From the NCBI GenBank assembly GCA_934771475.1, contig CAKVMD010000001.1, forward strand, positions 124,001 through 188,000: a stretch of DNA of 64,000 bases, given 5' to 3'. The stretch is from an uncultured Clostridia bacterium (GTDB lineage Bacteria > Bacillota > Clostridia > Christensenellales > UBA1242). Of the stretch, positions 35,701-44,401 are shown in pieces; position 1 is the stretch's first letter; every line of letters starts with the position of its first letter. The notes under the pieces were generated by a model. The model made no database searches. It had not been told where the DNA came from and worked only from the letters and a program-made list of their open reading frames with translations. Position numbers and translations under genes: made by a program.

Positions 35701-35906
35701 AAAGCGGTTTTTGGCCAATTTATAACTATTATCCAGACACAAAAGAAATTAAATTATTAAGTGATTTTAATGATGAAAAATATTATGCTTTTTTGAAAAA
35801 AGAAAGACGTTTTAATTCTGGCGAAAACGCCCTAATTGAAAGGCAAATAAATGATTCAAAAGAATTTATTTCTTATTTAAAAAATAAGCAAAAAAATGGC
35901 AACTAA
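32706..35906 (+). CDS. nifJ: Pyruvate:ferredoxin (flavodoxin) oxidoreductase
   Basis: Single-chain PFOR: pyruvate plus CoA to acetyl-CoA plus CO2, passing electrons to ferredoxin. 1,066 aa, slightly shorter than the usual 1,150-1,200. The N-terminal part has IYPITPSSPMAEF and EMQAESGVAGTLHGA. Two [4Fe-4S] motifs follow, CVQCGQCTLACP from residue 671 and CTGCGVCAKTCP from 718. The proximal-cluster and TPP domain has ACAGCGETPYLK, GDGWAYDIGFGGLDH and LVLDNQTYSNTGGQ. The final CVNQGF motif is present. It is a stand-alone gene and strong evidence for anaerobic energy metabolism. Confidence 0.95.
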   Translation: MKKIICDGASAVGKIAYQLSEVIPIYPITPSSPMAEFCSRENSLGKKNILGEVPKMIEMQAESGVAGTLHGAGLSHALTSTFTSSQGLLLMMPNMFKIAGEGLPCVIHVAARAVASHALSIFCDHSDVMAVRSTGFIILNSSSVQESADMALASHMLALKSRLPVLHFFDGFRTSHEIQKIEMLDENEISCLVKDEMLSYKNSFKEALFGSAQNPDVFFQNRERINGKYALVAPKLEEVFEQINALRKTSYKPYEYYGCADAEKIIVAMGSSCKTIEEYIDFNPQEKIGLVKVRLFRPFVASAFYDSLPKSTKIITVLDRTKENGDIAPLAQDVLSSLYERKSNIKVLHGRYGLGGKDFTPSDVRAIVKNMTTAKKTNFSVGIIDDLTNLNLPCENYNLPLNGKSIKIFGLGSDGTVSASKSTVKILGENYAQNIQGYFEYDSKKSGSLTISHLRISKEPIKSEYLVNEADVIEINNFSFVHKYDCLDGLKENGIVLINSIFSPEEIGKVLPKKYCQILKDKHAKLFVINAQKIANVCGLGEKINIIMMSALFKGANLLSQNEICDNISKYIHSMFAQKGQDVVDKNLKAMKMGLEINEVNVQTLEGKDYPVEKISDNEFYTQIMQKISKMKGGEIPVSEFNEDGSSPLGTSKFEKRNIAFRLPKWIKENCVQCGQCTLACPHSALRALLTDENDGSFVPALGLKDKFYKVSLSPLDCTGCGVCAKTCPAIKKALEICETADMLEEKKQEFARDEKVSLSTQTLFSPLTPKGLQFKESLFKFPGACAGCGETPYLKILTMLNGSNMMIANATGCSSIYSGTYGSCPYEKDENGGILWANSLFEDNAEFGLGLKLGNEFGKNKDKPVWIVGGDGWAYDIGFGGLDHILASGQNVNILVLDNQTYSNTGGQQSKATPTGAKVKFAENGKKERKKNLGEIALCYKDVYVGQICFGANMAHTIKTLQEAQEYKGVSIVIAYSTCVNQGFDMSNMTSVMKEACESGFWPIYNYYPDTKEIKLLSDFNDEKYYAFLKKERRFNSGENALIERQINDSKEFISYLKNKQKNGN

Positions 35907-35919
35907 TTTGCCATTTTTT
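35891..35919 (+). terminator. nifJ terminator overlapping the stop codon
   Basis: AAAATGGCAA / TTGCCATTTT stem; the TAA stop is in the loop, followed by seven T. Confidence 0.85.
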
Positions 35920-36047
35920 TATTTTTAGAATATTTTTTATTATTTAATATTGCTTTAATTTTTTATTTTGTTTTTATTAAGATTATTTTAATATATAATT
36001 TGTTTTTTCATTAATTTTTTTAATATTTTTGATTATTTTTTTAGAAT

Positions 36048-36953
36048 TTATAAACCATATTTTTTTAGATTTTTTTCAAGCAATGATTTGACCTTAAATG
36101 GCTGGTTTGCCATGCCTTGACCATGTTCACAATTTGGCAAAATAAGAATTTGACTATTAAAAGAAGGCAAACCCTCTTGTAAAGAATACGCCATTTCAAT
36201 GGGCACAATTTCGTCTTTTTCGTCATGCATTATTAAAATTGGAATAGAAGATGATTTAACATTTTCAATTATTTCATTATCTTTAAAGTTTATTTCTTTT
36301 GTTGTTTTCAAGAATTTAAAAAACGCTTTCTTTGGTGGTTTAATTTTGCTTTTACTTATTATAAAGGAAAGTTCGCGCCTTATGCTATCATAAGCACTTT
36401 CGCATATAACCATTTTAACATTTTTAGGGAATTTATCGAGCACTGTTAAACTTGCCACTGCCCCAACGCCAATCCCATAAAGAACGATTTTATAATTTTG
36501 ATTGATTGCACAAATATGCTCTATCCATGCAAGCAAATCTTCTCCTTCTTCTAGCCCATAACTACACTGGCCACCGCTAACTCCGTGTGCCCGCAAATCT
36601 ATTGCCAAAACATCATAGTTTTGCTGTAAAAAATAACTACTTAACTCCCACATTTGTCCATGGTCAGCGCCAAAAGAATGTAATAAAATGGCAAGTTTGT
36701 CTAACCCGTTATTTTTGTATTTTCCCTTTAATTCAACTCCCCTAGACAAGCATTTTATTTCTGAAAAGCCATCAAATTTAGACTTATCAGTATCTTTGTT
36801 TTCTTCCAAAAATTTTTTATTTCGCGCTTTTAAAAATTCACCTTTTCTTGAAAAATATTTATGATAAAACAGATTGAAAAAAACAAGATAGCCACCGAGA
36901 GCAAACGGGATAATTAAAAGTAAAACAAGTAATATGATTAAAAAAATCTTCAT
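36048..36953 (-). CDS. Membrane-anchored alpha/beta-hydrolase-like protein without serine nucleophile
   Basis: 301 aa. An N-terminal membrane anchor (about 4-30) precedes an alpha/beta-hydrolase domain. LAILLHSFGADHGQMWE holds the oxyanion region and VLAIDLRAHGVSGG the usual strand-turn. The elbow reads LYGIGVGAVASL where GxSxG is expected: the nucleophile Ser is replaced by Gly. The acid (MHDEKDEIVP) and the His (CEHGQG) are still present. Either catalysis uses another residue, or it is a pseudoenzyme. Its start overlaps the stop of the upstream gene by 4 nt (ATGA), so the two proteins are made together. Confidence 0.78.
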   Translation of the reverse strand: MKIFLIILLVLLLIIPFALGGYLVFFNLFYHKYFSRKGEFLKARNKKFLEENKDTDKSKFDGFSEIKCLSRGVELKGKYKNNGLDKLAILLHSFGADHGQMWELSSYFLQQNYDVLAIDLRAHGVSGGQCSYGLEEGEDLLAWIEHICAINQNYKIVLYGIGVGAVASLTVLDKFPKNVKMVICESAYDSIRRELSFIISKSKIKPPKKAFFKFLKTTKEINFKDNEIIENVKSSSIPILIMHDEKDEIVPIEMAYSLQEGLPSFNSQILILPNCEHGQGMANQPFKVKSLLEKNLKKYGL

Positions 36954-37855
36954 TCAACAACCACTGCTTTTACGCTATCACCCGATTTGGCATCCTGATA
37001 AGAAAGCCAATACCCAAATCCCTTTGGATTTTTTTCGTCAAGCGGAAACCAAACTGGATAGCCCGAAAGTTCTTTTGGTGCAACCTCTTGATACACTCCT
37101 GGCACTCCATAACAAATATATTTTATCTCGTCCTCATCACGGATAATACCCACCACATAATACTCGCCTTTATCAATTTTAACTTTTGTCCACTTTGATT
37201 GACTAATTAGTGATTCAAGATAACTTTCCTCCTCACCGTCAGCAAAAATCTTATCAAGATGCGCTTTCATTTCATGATAGAAATCCTTATCTGTTTCCTC
37301 ATCATTTTGCGCCTCGTCCGCCTCTTCTTTGTGATTTTCTTCATAATAAAGTTTATACTTGCAAGCACTGCAATCTTGCCCACAAGAAGAAGTACAAGCC
37401 ATTGATTTATCTATTTCATTTTCAATTTCTTGTTTTAGGTCGTCATCGTAATCTATTTCTTTGTCATCAAGGATTTTTTCAACTTCCTCTACATTTTTTG
37501 CATCTGGCAAATTTGCAAAAGCCTCGTCAAGGTTATCTTTGATTGCGGTGGACGAATAAAGAATCGGTTTTGCTTCCCCGCCTACAAAGTTTAACATACA
37601 GCACGAAAAATCAAGGGGTAATTCCTTCATATCTAAGTTTAAACTATAAACCATACCTCCAAGATATATCATTCCCGCTTTTGTAACTTTATGGTCGTGA
37701 TAGACTCCAAGAGTTACAATGCCTTTTGGTTGCTCATCAAAATTATATAATCTCAGTTTTCCGCTGGTGGTGTTTCCGTTGCATTCAAGCGCTAAAAGCG
37801 CCTTTTTGTCATCGCCATGAAGTGAATTTAAAATAACATTTTTCTTGTATACCAT
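36950..37855 (-). CDS. Unknown protein with central Cys cluster and acidic linker
   Basis: 301 aa, soluble. The N-terminal domain (about 1-110, beginning MVYKKNVILN) looks like a beta-rich fold. A central acidic linker carries a Cys cluster CTSSCGQDCSACKYK that could bind metal. The C-terminal part (about 215-300) ends in GYWLSYQDAKSGDSVKAVVVE. I do not recognise the family. Shine-Dalgarno AGAGGA lies before the ATG. The stop overlaps the hydrolase-like gene start, so the pair is an operon. Confidence 0.65.
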   Translation of the reverse strand: MVYKKNVILNSLHGDDKKALLALECNGNTTSGKLRLYNFDEQPKGIVTLGVYHDHKVTKAGMIYLGGMVYSLNLDMKELPLDFSCCMLNFVGGEAKPILYSSTAIKDNLDEAFANLPDAKNVEEVEKILDDKEIDYDDDLKQEIENEIDKSMACTSSCGQDCSACKYKLYYEENHKEEADEAQNDEETDKDFYHEMKAHLDKIFADGEEESYLESLISQSKWTKVKIDKGEYYVVGIIRDEDEIKYICYGVPGVYQEVAPKELSGYPVWFPLDEKNPKGFGYWLSYQDAKSGDSVKAVVVE

Positions 37856-38013
37856 AATTATCCTCTTAGTATTATTATACTTTGAGCAGTCTATTTATGA
37901 ATTTAGAAAACTGTCATTTAATAAAGAGATTTGTCATATATTGTCAATATTTTTAAATGTATAAAACGCTGTTAAAAAAGTAAGCCCCATGATTTACTTT
38001 TGTTATATTACGT

Positions 38014-38055
38014 AAAAAAACACTTGCTAATTTTTACTTATAGCAAGTGTTTTTA
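38014..38055 (-). terminator. Transketolase terminator
   Basis: AAAAACACTTGCTA / TAGCAAGTGTTTTT stem with an 11-nt loop; A and T runs on both sides make it work in either direction. Confidence 0.85.
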
Positions 38056-38070
38056 TTTTTTTAAAAAGAA

Positions 38071-40029
38071 TTATTTACCAAGTTTCTTAGTGATTTTCTT
38101 TACAATTTCTTTTACGCTAAAACCAGCCTTTGCGTAAACCTCTTCACCTTTTCCACTTCCTTGGTAGTTTTCAACGCCAATCATAAGCCCGTCATCACCG
38201 ATGTATTTATACCAAGATGAGTCATTTGATGCTTCAATCGCAACCCTTAAAGCCTTACCCTTTTGTATAACCCTTGATTTGTATGCTTGTGGTTGTTTGT
38301 CAAAAATTTCCATACAAGGCATTGAAACAACCGATACAGACATCTTTTTGCCAAGTTCTTCATAAACTTCAAGCGCAAGTCCTACTTCTTTGCCACTTGC
38401 AAAAATTACAACATCCGCATCTTGTGCGTTCTTTAATACATATCCTCCGTTAAGTGCACCAGTGAAACTGCTTTCTACCACTGGCATAGCATCTTTTGAC
38501 AAAACCATTGCAATAGGCTGTTTGTCTGTTAAAGCGACCTTATAGCCAGCCAAAAGTTCGGTCCCATCGCAAGGACGGAATACATCAAGTCCGATAATGC
38601 TACGAAGTTGACCGATTTGTTCAATAGGTTGGTGCGTAACCCCATCTTCTCCTATCGAAATAGAGTCGTGAGAAAAGAGGTAAAGGACATTTGTACCCAT
38701 GATAGCTGACATTCTTATCGCAGGGAGCATATATCCAGAAAACCCCAACATTGTGCTACAAAATGGCATGAAATCTTCATACAAACTTATTCCGTTACAA
38801 ATGCCAGCCATTGCGTGCTCTCTTACGCCAAAATGAATGTTTCTTCCTCGGCGATTGGCACTACTATAATTTCCACCATTTTCGATATATGCTTTTGTTG
38901 AATGCATAACATCGGCAGTACCTCCAACAACTTGTCCAAGTTTTTGAGCAATTTCGTTAAGGATAATTTCGTTGACTTCGCGTCCGCTCATCCCCTCCCA
39001 CTTGTATGCAGATTTGAGCACTTTTTCAATATCAAACTTTTTCCTATCAAAAAAGATTTCAAATTGTCGGTAAAGTTCTGGGTTCGAGTTTGCATATACG
39101 GCCAACTCTTGGTTCCAAGTCTCATGAGCAAGTTTACCTTTTCTTGCGCTTGCCATGCAATAGTCTCTAACATCAATAGGGACATAAAAATTTTCAAGCA
39201 CTCCCAACTTTTGGTTAAATTCTTTGAGTTCGTTTTCAGTTAATATTCCACTGTGAGCAGATGATGTGCCTTCTTTTGTGGTTCCTATTCCGATAGTAGT
39301 TTTAAAAATGATAATTGTTGGTCTAATTGATTTTTTAGCCCTTGCAATAGCACGAGAACAACTTGAAACGGAGTTTCCTTTGTTGCATTTTATAACATTC
39401 CAACCCATTGCTTTAAATTTTTTAGCAACATTTTCTTTGTTTGCGATAGCAAGCGAGCCATCCATTGTAACATCATTTGCGTCATATAAAAGAATTAATT
39501 TATTTAAAGCAAGCGTTCCTGCAAGTGAGCAAGCCTCTTGTGCCACGCCTTCCATAAGACAGCCATCCCCTGCAACGCAATAAACATAGTGATTAATTAT
39601 AGGAAAACCCACACTATTAAAGCGTTCTGCCATCATTGTTTCAGCAATCGCCATTCCAACAGCGTTTGCCACGCCTTGTCCAAGAGCCCCAGTTGTGGCT
39701 TCCACTCCGTCAGTAACTTTCACTTCTGGATGTCCAGGTGTTTTTGAGCCTAGTTTGCGGAGAGATTTAAGGTCTTGAAGTGAAACATCAAAACCAAAAA
39801 GCGACAAAAGAGAGTAATAAACTGGGCAGGCATGTCCAGCCGACAAAACAATTCTATCTCTATTCATAAAGTCGGTATCTGAAACATCAAAATTGTAATG
39901 GTCTTTAAAAAGAGCCAGCATCATTGCGCTCATGCCAAGGCTTGCACCCAGATGTCCGCTTTGAGCATTTGTAACCTGCTGTGCAGTCAAACTTTTAACA
40001 TAATTTAATGTTTTATTTGTTAAATTCAT
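38071..40029 (-). CDS. tkt: Transketolase
   Basis: TPP-dependent transfer of two-carbon units in the pentose phosphate pathway. 652 aa in one chain, near the usual 660. The N-terminal domain has SGHLGASLGMSAM and the TPP motif GDGCLMEGVAQEACSLAGTL with DANDVTMDG. The pyrimidine domain has NIHFGVREHAMAGICNGI and SHDSISIGEDGVTHQPIEQI. The C-terminal domain ends with YIGDDGLMIGVENYQGSGKG. AAGGAG lies inside the last codons of the upstream gene, whose stop is one base before the start codon, so the two are coupled. Confidence 0.95.
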   Translation of the reverse strand: MNLTNKTLNYVKSLTAQQVTNAQSGHLGASLGMSAMMLALFKDHYNFDVSDTDFMNRDRIVLSAGHACPVYYSLLSLFGFDVSLQDLKSLRKLGSKTPGHPEVKVTDGVEATTGALGQGVANAVGMAIAETMMAERFNSVGFPIINHYVYCVAGDGCLMEGVAQEACSLAGTLALNKLILLYDANDVTMDGSLAIANKENVAKKFKAMGWNVIKCNKGNSVSSCSRAIARAKKSIRPTIIIFKTTIGIGTTKEGTSSAHSGILTENELKEFNQKLGVLENFYVPIDVRDYCMASARKGKLAHETWNQELAVYANSNPELYRQFEIFFDRKKFDIEKVLKSAYKWEGMSGREVNEIILNEIAQKLGQVVGGTADVMHSTKAYIENGGNYSSANRRGRNIHFGVREHAMAGICNGISLYEDFMPFCSTMLGFSGYMLPAIRMSAIMGTNVLYLFSHDSISIGEDGVTHQPIEQIGQLRSIIGLDVFRPCDGTELLAGYKVALTDKQPIAMVLSKDAMPVVESSFTGALNGGYVLKNAQDADVVIFASGKEVGLALEVYEELGKKMSVSVVSMPCMEIFDKQPQAYKSRVIQKGKALRVAIEASNDSSWYKYIGDDGLMIGVENYQGSGKGEEVYAKAGFSVKEIVKKITKKLGK

Positions 40030-40030
40030 C

Positions 40031-40495
40031 TTAATCTCCTTTTAATTGGGCAATTATGCCCGCCACTGCATTCTTTTTAAGTTTGCTATCAAGAAACACA
40101 ATCTTATCTGATTTTTCAGTTAAAAATTGGTGTCTAAATTTATAATCAATCTCATTAATCGTCCCTTCCGCAAAATCATGAGGCAGAAAAACGTAACATA
40201 CGCACGATTTTTCAAACAAATCGAAATTATCCTTAAATAGGTCGAAATTTATAGATATGACTGCATTTTGAAACTCACTCATTGATGAGATAACGCCTCG
40301 TTCTCTCTTTTTAAGGTATTCTATGCCACATTTTTCAAGCACTTCTTTTGGGTTTATGAGGTCATACACCACCATATCTTTGGCATCTAAATTATACATA
40401 TCCAGTTTACTCGCAAGCGAGACAGCCACTCCCTTGCAAAACTTATCCGCTAGGGAGACAAGAACAATGTTTTCGACCTTGTTTAAATCTTTCAT
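40031..40495 (-). CDS. Unknown small protein coupled to transketolase
   Basis: 154 aa, soluble, with alternating strands and helices that suggest a Rossmann-like fold (ENIVLVSLADKFCKGVAVSL, KIVFLDSKLKKNAVAGIIAQ). No family is recognised and no catalytic motif is clear. There is no obvious Shine-Dalgarno site. It lies between the MBL-fold gene (12 nt) and transketolase (1 nt), at the centre of a four-gene minus-strand run, so its job may relate to sugar phosphate metabolism; this is a guess from position. Confidence 0.6.
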   Translation of the reverse strand: MKDLNKVENIVLVSLADKFCKGVAVSLASKLDMYNLDAKDMVVYDLINPKEVLEKCGIEYLKKRERGVISSMSEFQNAVISINFDLFKDNFDLFEKSCVCYVFLPHDFAEGTINEIDYKFRHQFLTEKSDKIVFLDSKLKKNAVAGIIAQLKGD

Positions 40496-40507
40496 AAGTT
40501 TAGTTTA

Positions 40508-41632
40508 TCATATTTTGCCATTTTCTACAATCATATTGGCGTCTTTTCTTAAAGGTTTTATTTGAAAATTTATTCCCCAAACAAAACAAACTGCCAAAAT
40601 TGTCAGACTTGCCAGTAAAGGCAAATCTTTATTTAAGTCGGGTTGACCACTCATAACTATTTCACCGTTCACCACAGACAGAGCAAAACACCCTAATTTT
40701 TTGGTCGAATAGATTGTACAATTTTGGGCGTATAGTCTATTCAAAATTTCAATATTTGGAAGTCCACTATTATTTTCTCCCACTGAAAGAATAGCATACT
40801 TTGCATTTACTTTTGAAAGGAATTCTTCACTTGATGAAGTTTTTGAACCATGGTGTGAAATCTTTAAAACATCACTTTTTAGTTCATCGCCATACTCCCT
40901 TATAAGATTTTGCTCTATGTTTGAGGTCGCATCCCCCGTCAATAAGAATTTTTTGTTTTGAGCTGTAAGCATTATCACCGCGCTGTAATCGTTAGAAGCG
41001 GTATAATTGTCAGCCTCAGGAGACAAAAATTCGAGTTTGTAATTATTGCCGCCTAGCATGATGCCTTTTTCATTAAATTGAAAGTTTACATTGTTTTCAT
41101 ATAAAGATATGGTAAAATTGTTAAAATCTTCGGTGTTAAAAATTTGGTAGGAATTAACCGCTAGTCCCCTTTCTTGTTCATAAGCCGAATATACTTTTGG
41201 GCGAAAAACTTGTCCAACATTAAAATTATTTAATATTTTACTTGCACTGCCAATGTGGTCTGCATCTTGATGCGTCAACACAAAATAATCAATTTTTGAA
41301 AGTTTTTCTTTTTTGAAAAACTCGCTAATATATCCTTTTACAATGTTATAATTCTCACTTTCGCCACTATCTACAAGCAAAACCTTTTTGTCAGGCAATT
41401 TAATTAAAAAGCAGTCTCCTTGCCCAACATTTATTACATGGAATTGAAAATCATAACCATTGAATGCGTCTACATATCCTCTGTTACAAAAGTATAAGTA
41501 ACCATTTCCAAGAATAAACGCAACAAAAAAGAGAGAAACGAAAAAGAAAGACAAACTTATTTTTAAAAATATTTGTCGCCTCTTTGCGTTTTCCTCTTCT
41601 GTTCTTATCCTCTTGATTGACTTTTCTTTCAT
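40508..41632 (-). CDS. ComEC-like metallo-beta-lactamase-fold protein
   Basis: 374 aa. A charged N-terminus and one membrane segment (about 22-47) precede an MBL-fold domain. This has FHVINVGQGDCFLI, the metal motif LTHQDADHIGSA, LLTGDATSNIE and KISHHGSKTSSS. A second membrane segment lies near 335-355. This is the MBL domain type found in ComEC/Rec2, without the ComEC competence channel. Substrate (nucleic acid or other) is unknown. The start codon follows directly after the patatin stop (TAAATG), so translation is coupled. Confidence 0.82.
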   Translation of the reverse strand: MKEKSIKRIRTEEENAKRRQIFLKISLSFFFVSLFFVAFILGNGYLYFCNRGYVDAFNGYDFQFHVINVGQGDCFLIKLPDKKVLLVDSGESENYNIVKGYISEFFKKEKLSKIDYFVLTHQDADHIGSASKILNNFNVGQVFRPKVYSAYEQERGLAVNSYQIFNTEDFNNFTISLYENNVNFQFNEKGIMLGGNNYKLEFLSPEADNYTASNDYSAVIMLTAQNKKFLLTGDATSNIEQNLIREYGDELKSDVLKISHHGSKTSSSEEFLSKVNAKYAILSVGENNSGLPNIEILNRLYAQNCTIYSTKKLGCFALSVVNGEIVMSGQPDLNKDLPLLASLTILAVCFVWGINFQIKPLRKDANMIVENGKI

Positions 41633-42457
41633 TTAATCTATATACTGAATGTCATAATTTTCTAGTTTTTTTCGTTTTGTTTTTCGTTTGAAAAGTTCCA
41701 TAATTTTTGGCATCATGTCAATAGTGGTCTTGTATCCTTCTTCTATCATATCGTCCATACCTTCGGTTTTAGTAGATTTAAAACGCTTAGTTTCAGGCGC
41801 GATGACAACATCTGCTGTTACATATCCTCTAACAGCATTGCTCTTCATAAGTATCCGAATAGAACAAGATAAGACATCTAAAAGTTTTGTGCTTTCAGTT
41901 CCATAAGTTCTTGATTTATTAACATCTACTGCAACAACATAATCGCAACCATAATGGCGAGGAATGTCGGCAGGTATTGTGTTTTGAAGTCCACCATCGC
42001 ATAAAATTTTATCGTCATAAACAACCGGCTGAAAAACAAGTGGAACAGCACAACTTCCCATAACCGCTTTTGCCAAGTTCCCCTTTGAAAAGCAAACCTC
42101 TTTTGTTGTCTTAATATCGACAGCAATGATAGAAAGAGGTATTTTTAAGTCTTCAATGTTAATATCGCCCAAGTTTTTAGTGATAATCTCTCCTATTCCG
42201 TCCGGCTTCGATGGCGTAAAAGGAATTATATTTCTTCTTATATCTTTTTCTTTAATGGTTTTGCAAATTTCATACATTTCTTTGTAAGTATAACCAGCCG
42301 AATAAAAAGCACCAACAAGACTCCCCACGCTTGTTCCTGCAACATAATCAAACTTTAAGCCAAATTCTTCAAAAGCCTTTATTGCACCGAGATGGGTAAA
42401 TCCTCTTGCTCCACCTCCGCCAAATGCTATACCAATTTTAGGTTTTCTAAATAACAT
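41633..42457 (-). CDS. Patatin-like phospholipase
   Basis: 274-aa RssA/YchK-type patatin. The oxyanion loop is FGGGGARGF (12-20), the nucleophile Ser43 is in GTSVGS and the catalytic Asp in CDGGLQNTIP near residue 155. Acts on membrane lipids in characterised relatives. It ends with basic residues (KRKTKRKKLENYD) that could bind membranes. AGGAGA precedes the ATG. First gene of a run with the MBL-fold gene, the unknown 154-aa gene and transketolase. Confidence 0.88.
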   Translation of the reverse strand: MLFRKPKIGIAFGGGGARGFTHLGAIKAFEEFGLKFDYVAGTSVGSLVGAFYSAGYTYKEMYEICKTIKEKDIRRNIIPFTPSKPDGIGEIITKNLGDINIEDLKIPLSIIAVDIKTTKEVCFSKGNLAKAVMGSCAVPLVFQPVVYDDKILCDGGLQNTIPADIPRHYGCDYVVAVDVNKSRTYGTESTKLLDVLSCSIRILMKSNAVRGYVTADVVIAPETKRFKSTKTEGMDDMIEEGYKTTIDMMPKIMELFKRKTKRKKLENYDIQYID

Positions 42458-42913
42458 TACTTCTCCTATAATTTATCACTTATATTAACAAAATTTGCGA
42501 AACTTATTGCTTAGTACAAATCTTGCAATGTCGCTCTGTCTATGCTTTCACAAATCTTTTGCTAATGCAAGTGTTTAAAAATTAACCGCATCACTGTTAA
42601 AAATATCAGTTACCTACTTTTTTCTTTTCTCCCCGATTGCCGACAACTTCCTTAAATCTTATTTGAAGGAAGCAAAATGATTGCAAACTCACATATTAAA
42701 TTGAGAATGCAACTTACTTTATCATCAGCCACTTCCAATTTGGGTAAACATCAGTCTTACTTGTGAATATCTCCCAAGACAAAACTCCGTTAATATAAGT
42801 ATAATTAAAATGGCTAAAAAAACAAAAAGTTTTACGCGTTTTTCATTTATTTAGAATAAAAAATTGTCAAAAACACTCTAAAAATAAAAAAATAAATTAA
42901 TTTATAAAATTAC
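42458..42913. other. Intergenic region of about 450 nt
   Basis: No convincing gene. It holds a 7-bp inverted repeat CTTCCTT/AAGGAAG (42647-42672) and a 29-codon frame (42677-42766) with AAGGAAG before its ATG, too short to call. The rest is featureless AT-rich sequence. Confidence 0.5.
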
Positions 42914-42942
42914 TTGATTTTTTAGAAGATATTTGATAGAAT
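42914..42942 (+). promoter_or_regulatory. Promoter of tRNA-Glu
   Basis: TTGATT, 17-nt spacer, TAGAAT, ending 15 nt before the tRNA. Confidence 0.65.
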
Positions 42943-42957
42943 AATCATGCTGATTAT

Positions 42958-43032
42958 GGCCTCTTGGTCAAGCGGTTAAGACGCCGCCCTCTCACGGCGG
43001 AATCAGGGGTTCGATTCCCCTAGAGGCTACCA
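42958..43032 (+). tRNA. tRNA-Glu (CUC)
   Basis: Cloverleaf with the acceptor GGCCTCT/AGAGGCT (first pair G-U), anticodon stem-loop CCGCCCTCTCACGGCGG giving CUC and encoded CCA. Confidence 0.92.
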
Positions 43033-43084
43033 TAACACAATTCATGAAAAATACCATTTATTTTTTTGTTTTATTTATTAATTA

Positions 43085-43169
43085 AAGGAATCGAACCCTT
43101 GGGTTCGTGGGTTCCCTAAAAATCGTCAGATTTTAAGGGTAAGGTTCCCCTAGAGGCTACCATAACAAA
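43085..43169 (+). repeat. Duplicated tRNA-Glu 3' end with T-arm fragments
   Basis: TTCCCCTAGAGGCTACCATAAC at 43145-43166 repeats the last part of tRNA-Glu plus flanking bases (43014-43036). Before it are repeated GGGTTCG / GTGGGTTCCC fragments and a small hairpin GAACCC-tt-GGGTTC (43094-43107). No full tRNA can be formed. Confidence 0.75.
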
Positions 43170-43172
43170 CTA

Positions 43173-43200
43173 AACGAAGGAATATGTCCTCCGTTTTTTT
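43173..43200 (+). terminator. Terminator after tRNA-Glu remnant
   Basis: AACGAAGGA / TCCTCCGTT imperfect stem followed by a T run. Confidence 0.65.
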
Positions 43201-43330
43201 AGATATAATTCAAGAACATTGAATGTTTTCTTATTTTAAAATCAAATGAAAATTAATTTATCTATCATTTTCAGCTTTAATAGATTTTAGCAACCAAATT
43301 GGATTAAAAGACTAATAATGGAGCATTTTT

Positions 43331-44401
43331 ATGACAAACACACAACTTTTAAACGCTATAATTGAAAAATTAGAAAATTCACATATAAATTTATATCACG
43401 ACATTTCAAAAGTAGATGTTCAAAAATATATTTCTTCATTAAAAGGCATTGATAATCTTTCCTCCATTGAGTTCGATTATGAAATGATGAAACTTTTCGC
43501 ATTATTTAAAGATGCACACACTTCCTATTATACACCTTGGAAATCTTTGGATAAAAAATTAAAATTTTTAAATAACAAATTTTATGTTTATGAAAACGAA
43601 AAATACATTGAAATTGTCTCAATAAATGGAAAATCTGTCGACGAAATATATAGCAAACTAGTTCCTTTAATGAATTATGAAACAAAAGAATGGTTAGATA
43701 AAAAAATTGACATAAGCATAAACAATAGATATATTTATGAAATGCTTGGTTTTGATATTAAACAAGACCTCATTTTCACCACAACTACAAACGAACATAT
43801 AACAGCAAAAATGATTGATAATAAAACATTGCAAAATAATAAAGTTCGACCAAAAGCATATTCCTATCAAATAATTGACCATGAGATTTTGTATTTTAGA
43901 TATCGTGCGTGCAGAGAAGACGCAAACTATTTATTTGCTCAATTTATTTCTGATATAACACAAGAAATAGAAAATAAAAACTTGAAAAAATATATTTTAG
44001 ATTTAAGAGGCAATGGTGGTGGAAATTCCGAAATATTAAATTCTTTTCAAGCCTTAGTAAAAGAAAAGCAACTACAAGGAGTTTTAATCATAGATAATGG
44101 AGTATTTTCTTCTGCAAGATTTGCAGTCGCAAGATTTAAAAAAGAGTTCGACACGCCGCTCATTGGAGAAACAACAGGTGGAGCAATAAAATCTTATGGT
44201 CAGTGTCTACCATTGAGCATTGAAGGAAAACGCTTTTCTGCATCACAAAAATATTTTAATTTTTCAAATGTAGCAAACTACGATGGCGGGTTTAGACCTG
44301 ATATTTATGTTCCTACAACAATAGACGATATCAATGACGGATATGATAGACAACTTGAAGTTGCACTAGAAACACTAAAAAACTCCAATAAAAAAATTTA
44401 A
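43331..44401 (+). CDS. S41-family (C-terminal processing) peptidase-like protein
   Basis: 356 aa. Signature segments of tail-specific S41 proteases: YILDLRGNGGGNSEILNSF, NGVFSSARFAVARF with the nucleophile region, and GETTGGAIKSYG. No signal peptide or PDZ domain is seen, so it appears cytosolic and minimal. GGAGC lies 8 nt before the ATG. The gene is AT-rich (Asn/Lys/Ile codons) compared with nifJ or rpoB and follows tRNA-Glu and its duplicated 3' end, which suggests acquisition at a tRNA site. Substrate unknown. Confidence 0.78.
   Translation: MTNTQLLNAIIEKLENSHINLYHDISKVDVQKYISSLKGIDNLSSIEFDYEMMKLFALFKDAHTSYYTPWKSLDKKLKFLNNKFYVYENEKYIEIVSINGKSVDEIYSKLVPLMNYETKEWLDKKIDISINNRYIYEMLGFDIKQDLIFTTTTNEHITAKMIDNKTLQNNKVRPKAYSYQIIDHEILYFRYRACREDANYLFAQFISDITQEIENKNLKKYILDLRGNGGGNSEILNSFQALVKEKQLQGVLIIDNGVFSSARFAVARFKKEFDTPLIGETTGGAIKSYGQCLPLSIEGKRFSASQKYFNFSNVANYDGGFRPDIYVPTTIDDINDGYDRQLEVALETLKNSNKKI

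Noticed and set aside
42677..42766. 29-codon frame with AAGGAAG before ATG
   Set aside because: Too short, no recognisable motif and the purine run is part of an inverted repeat.
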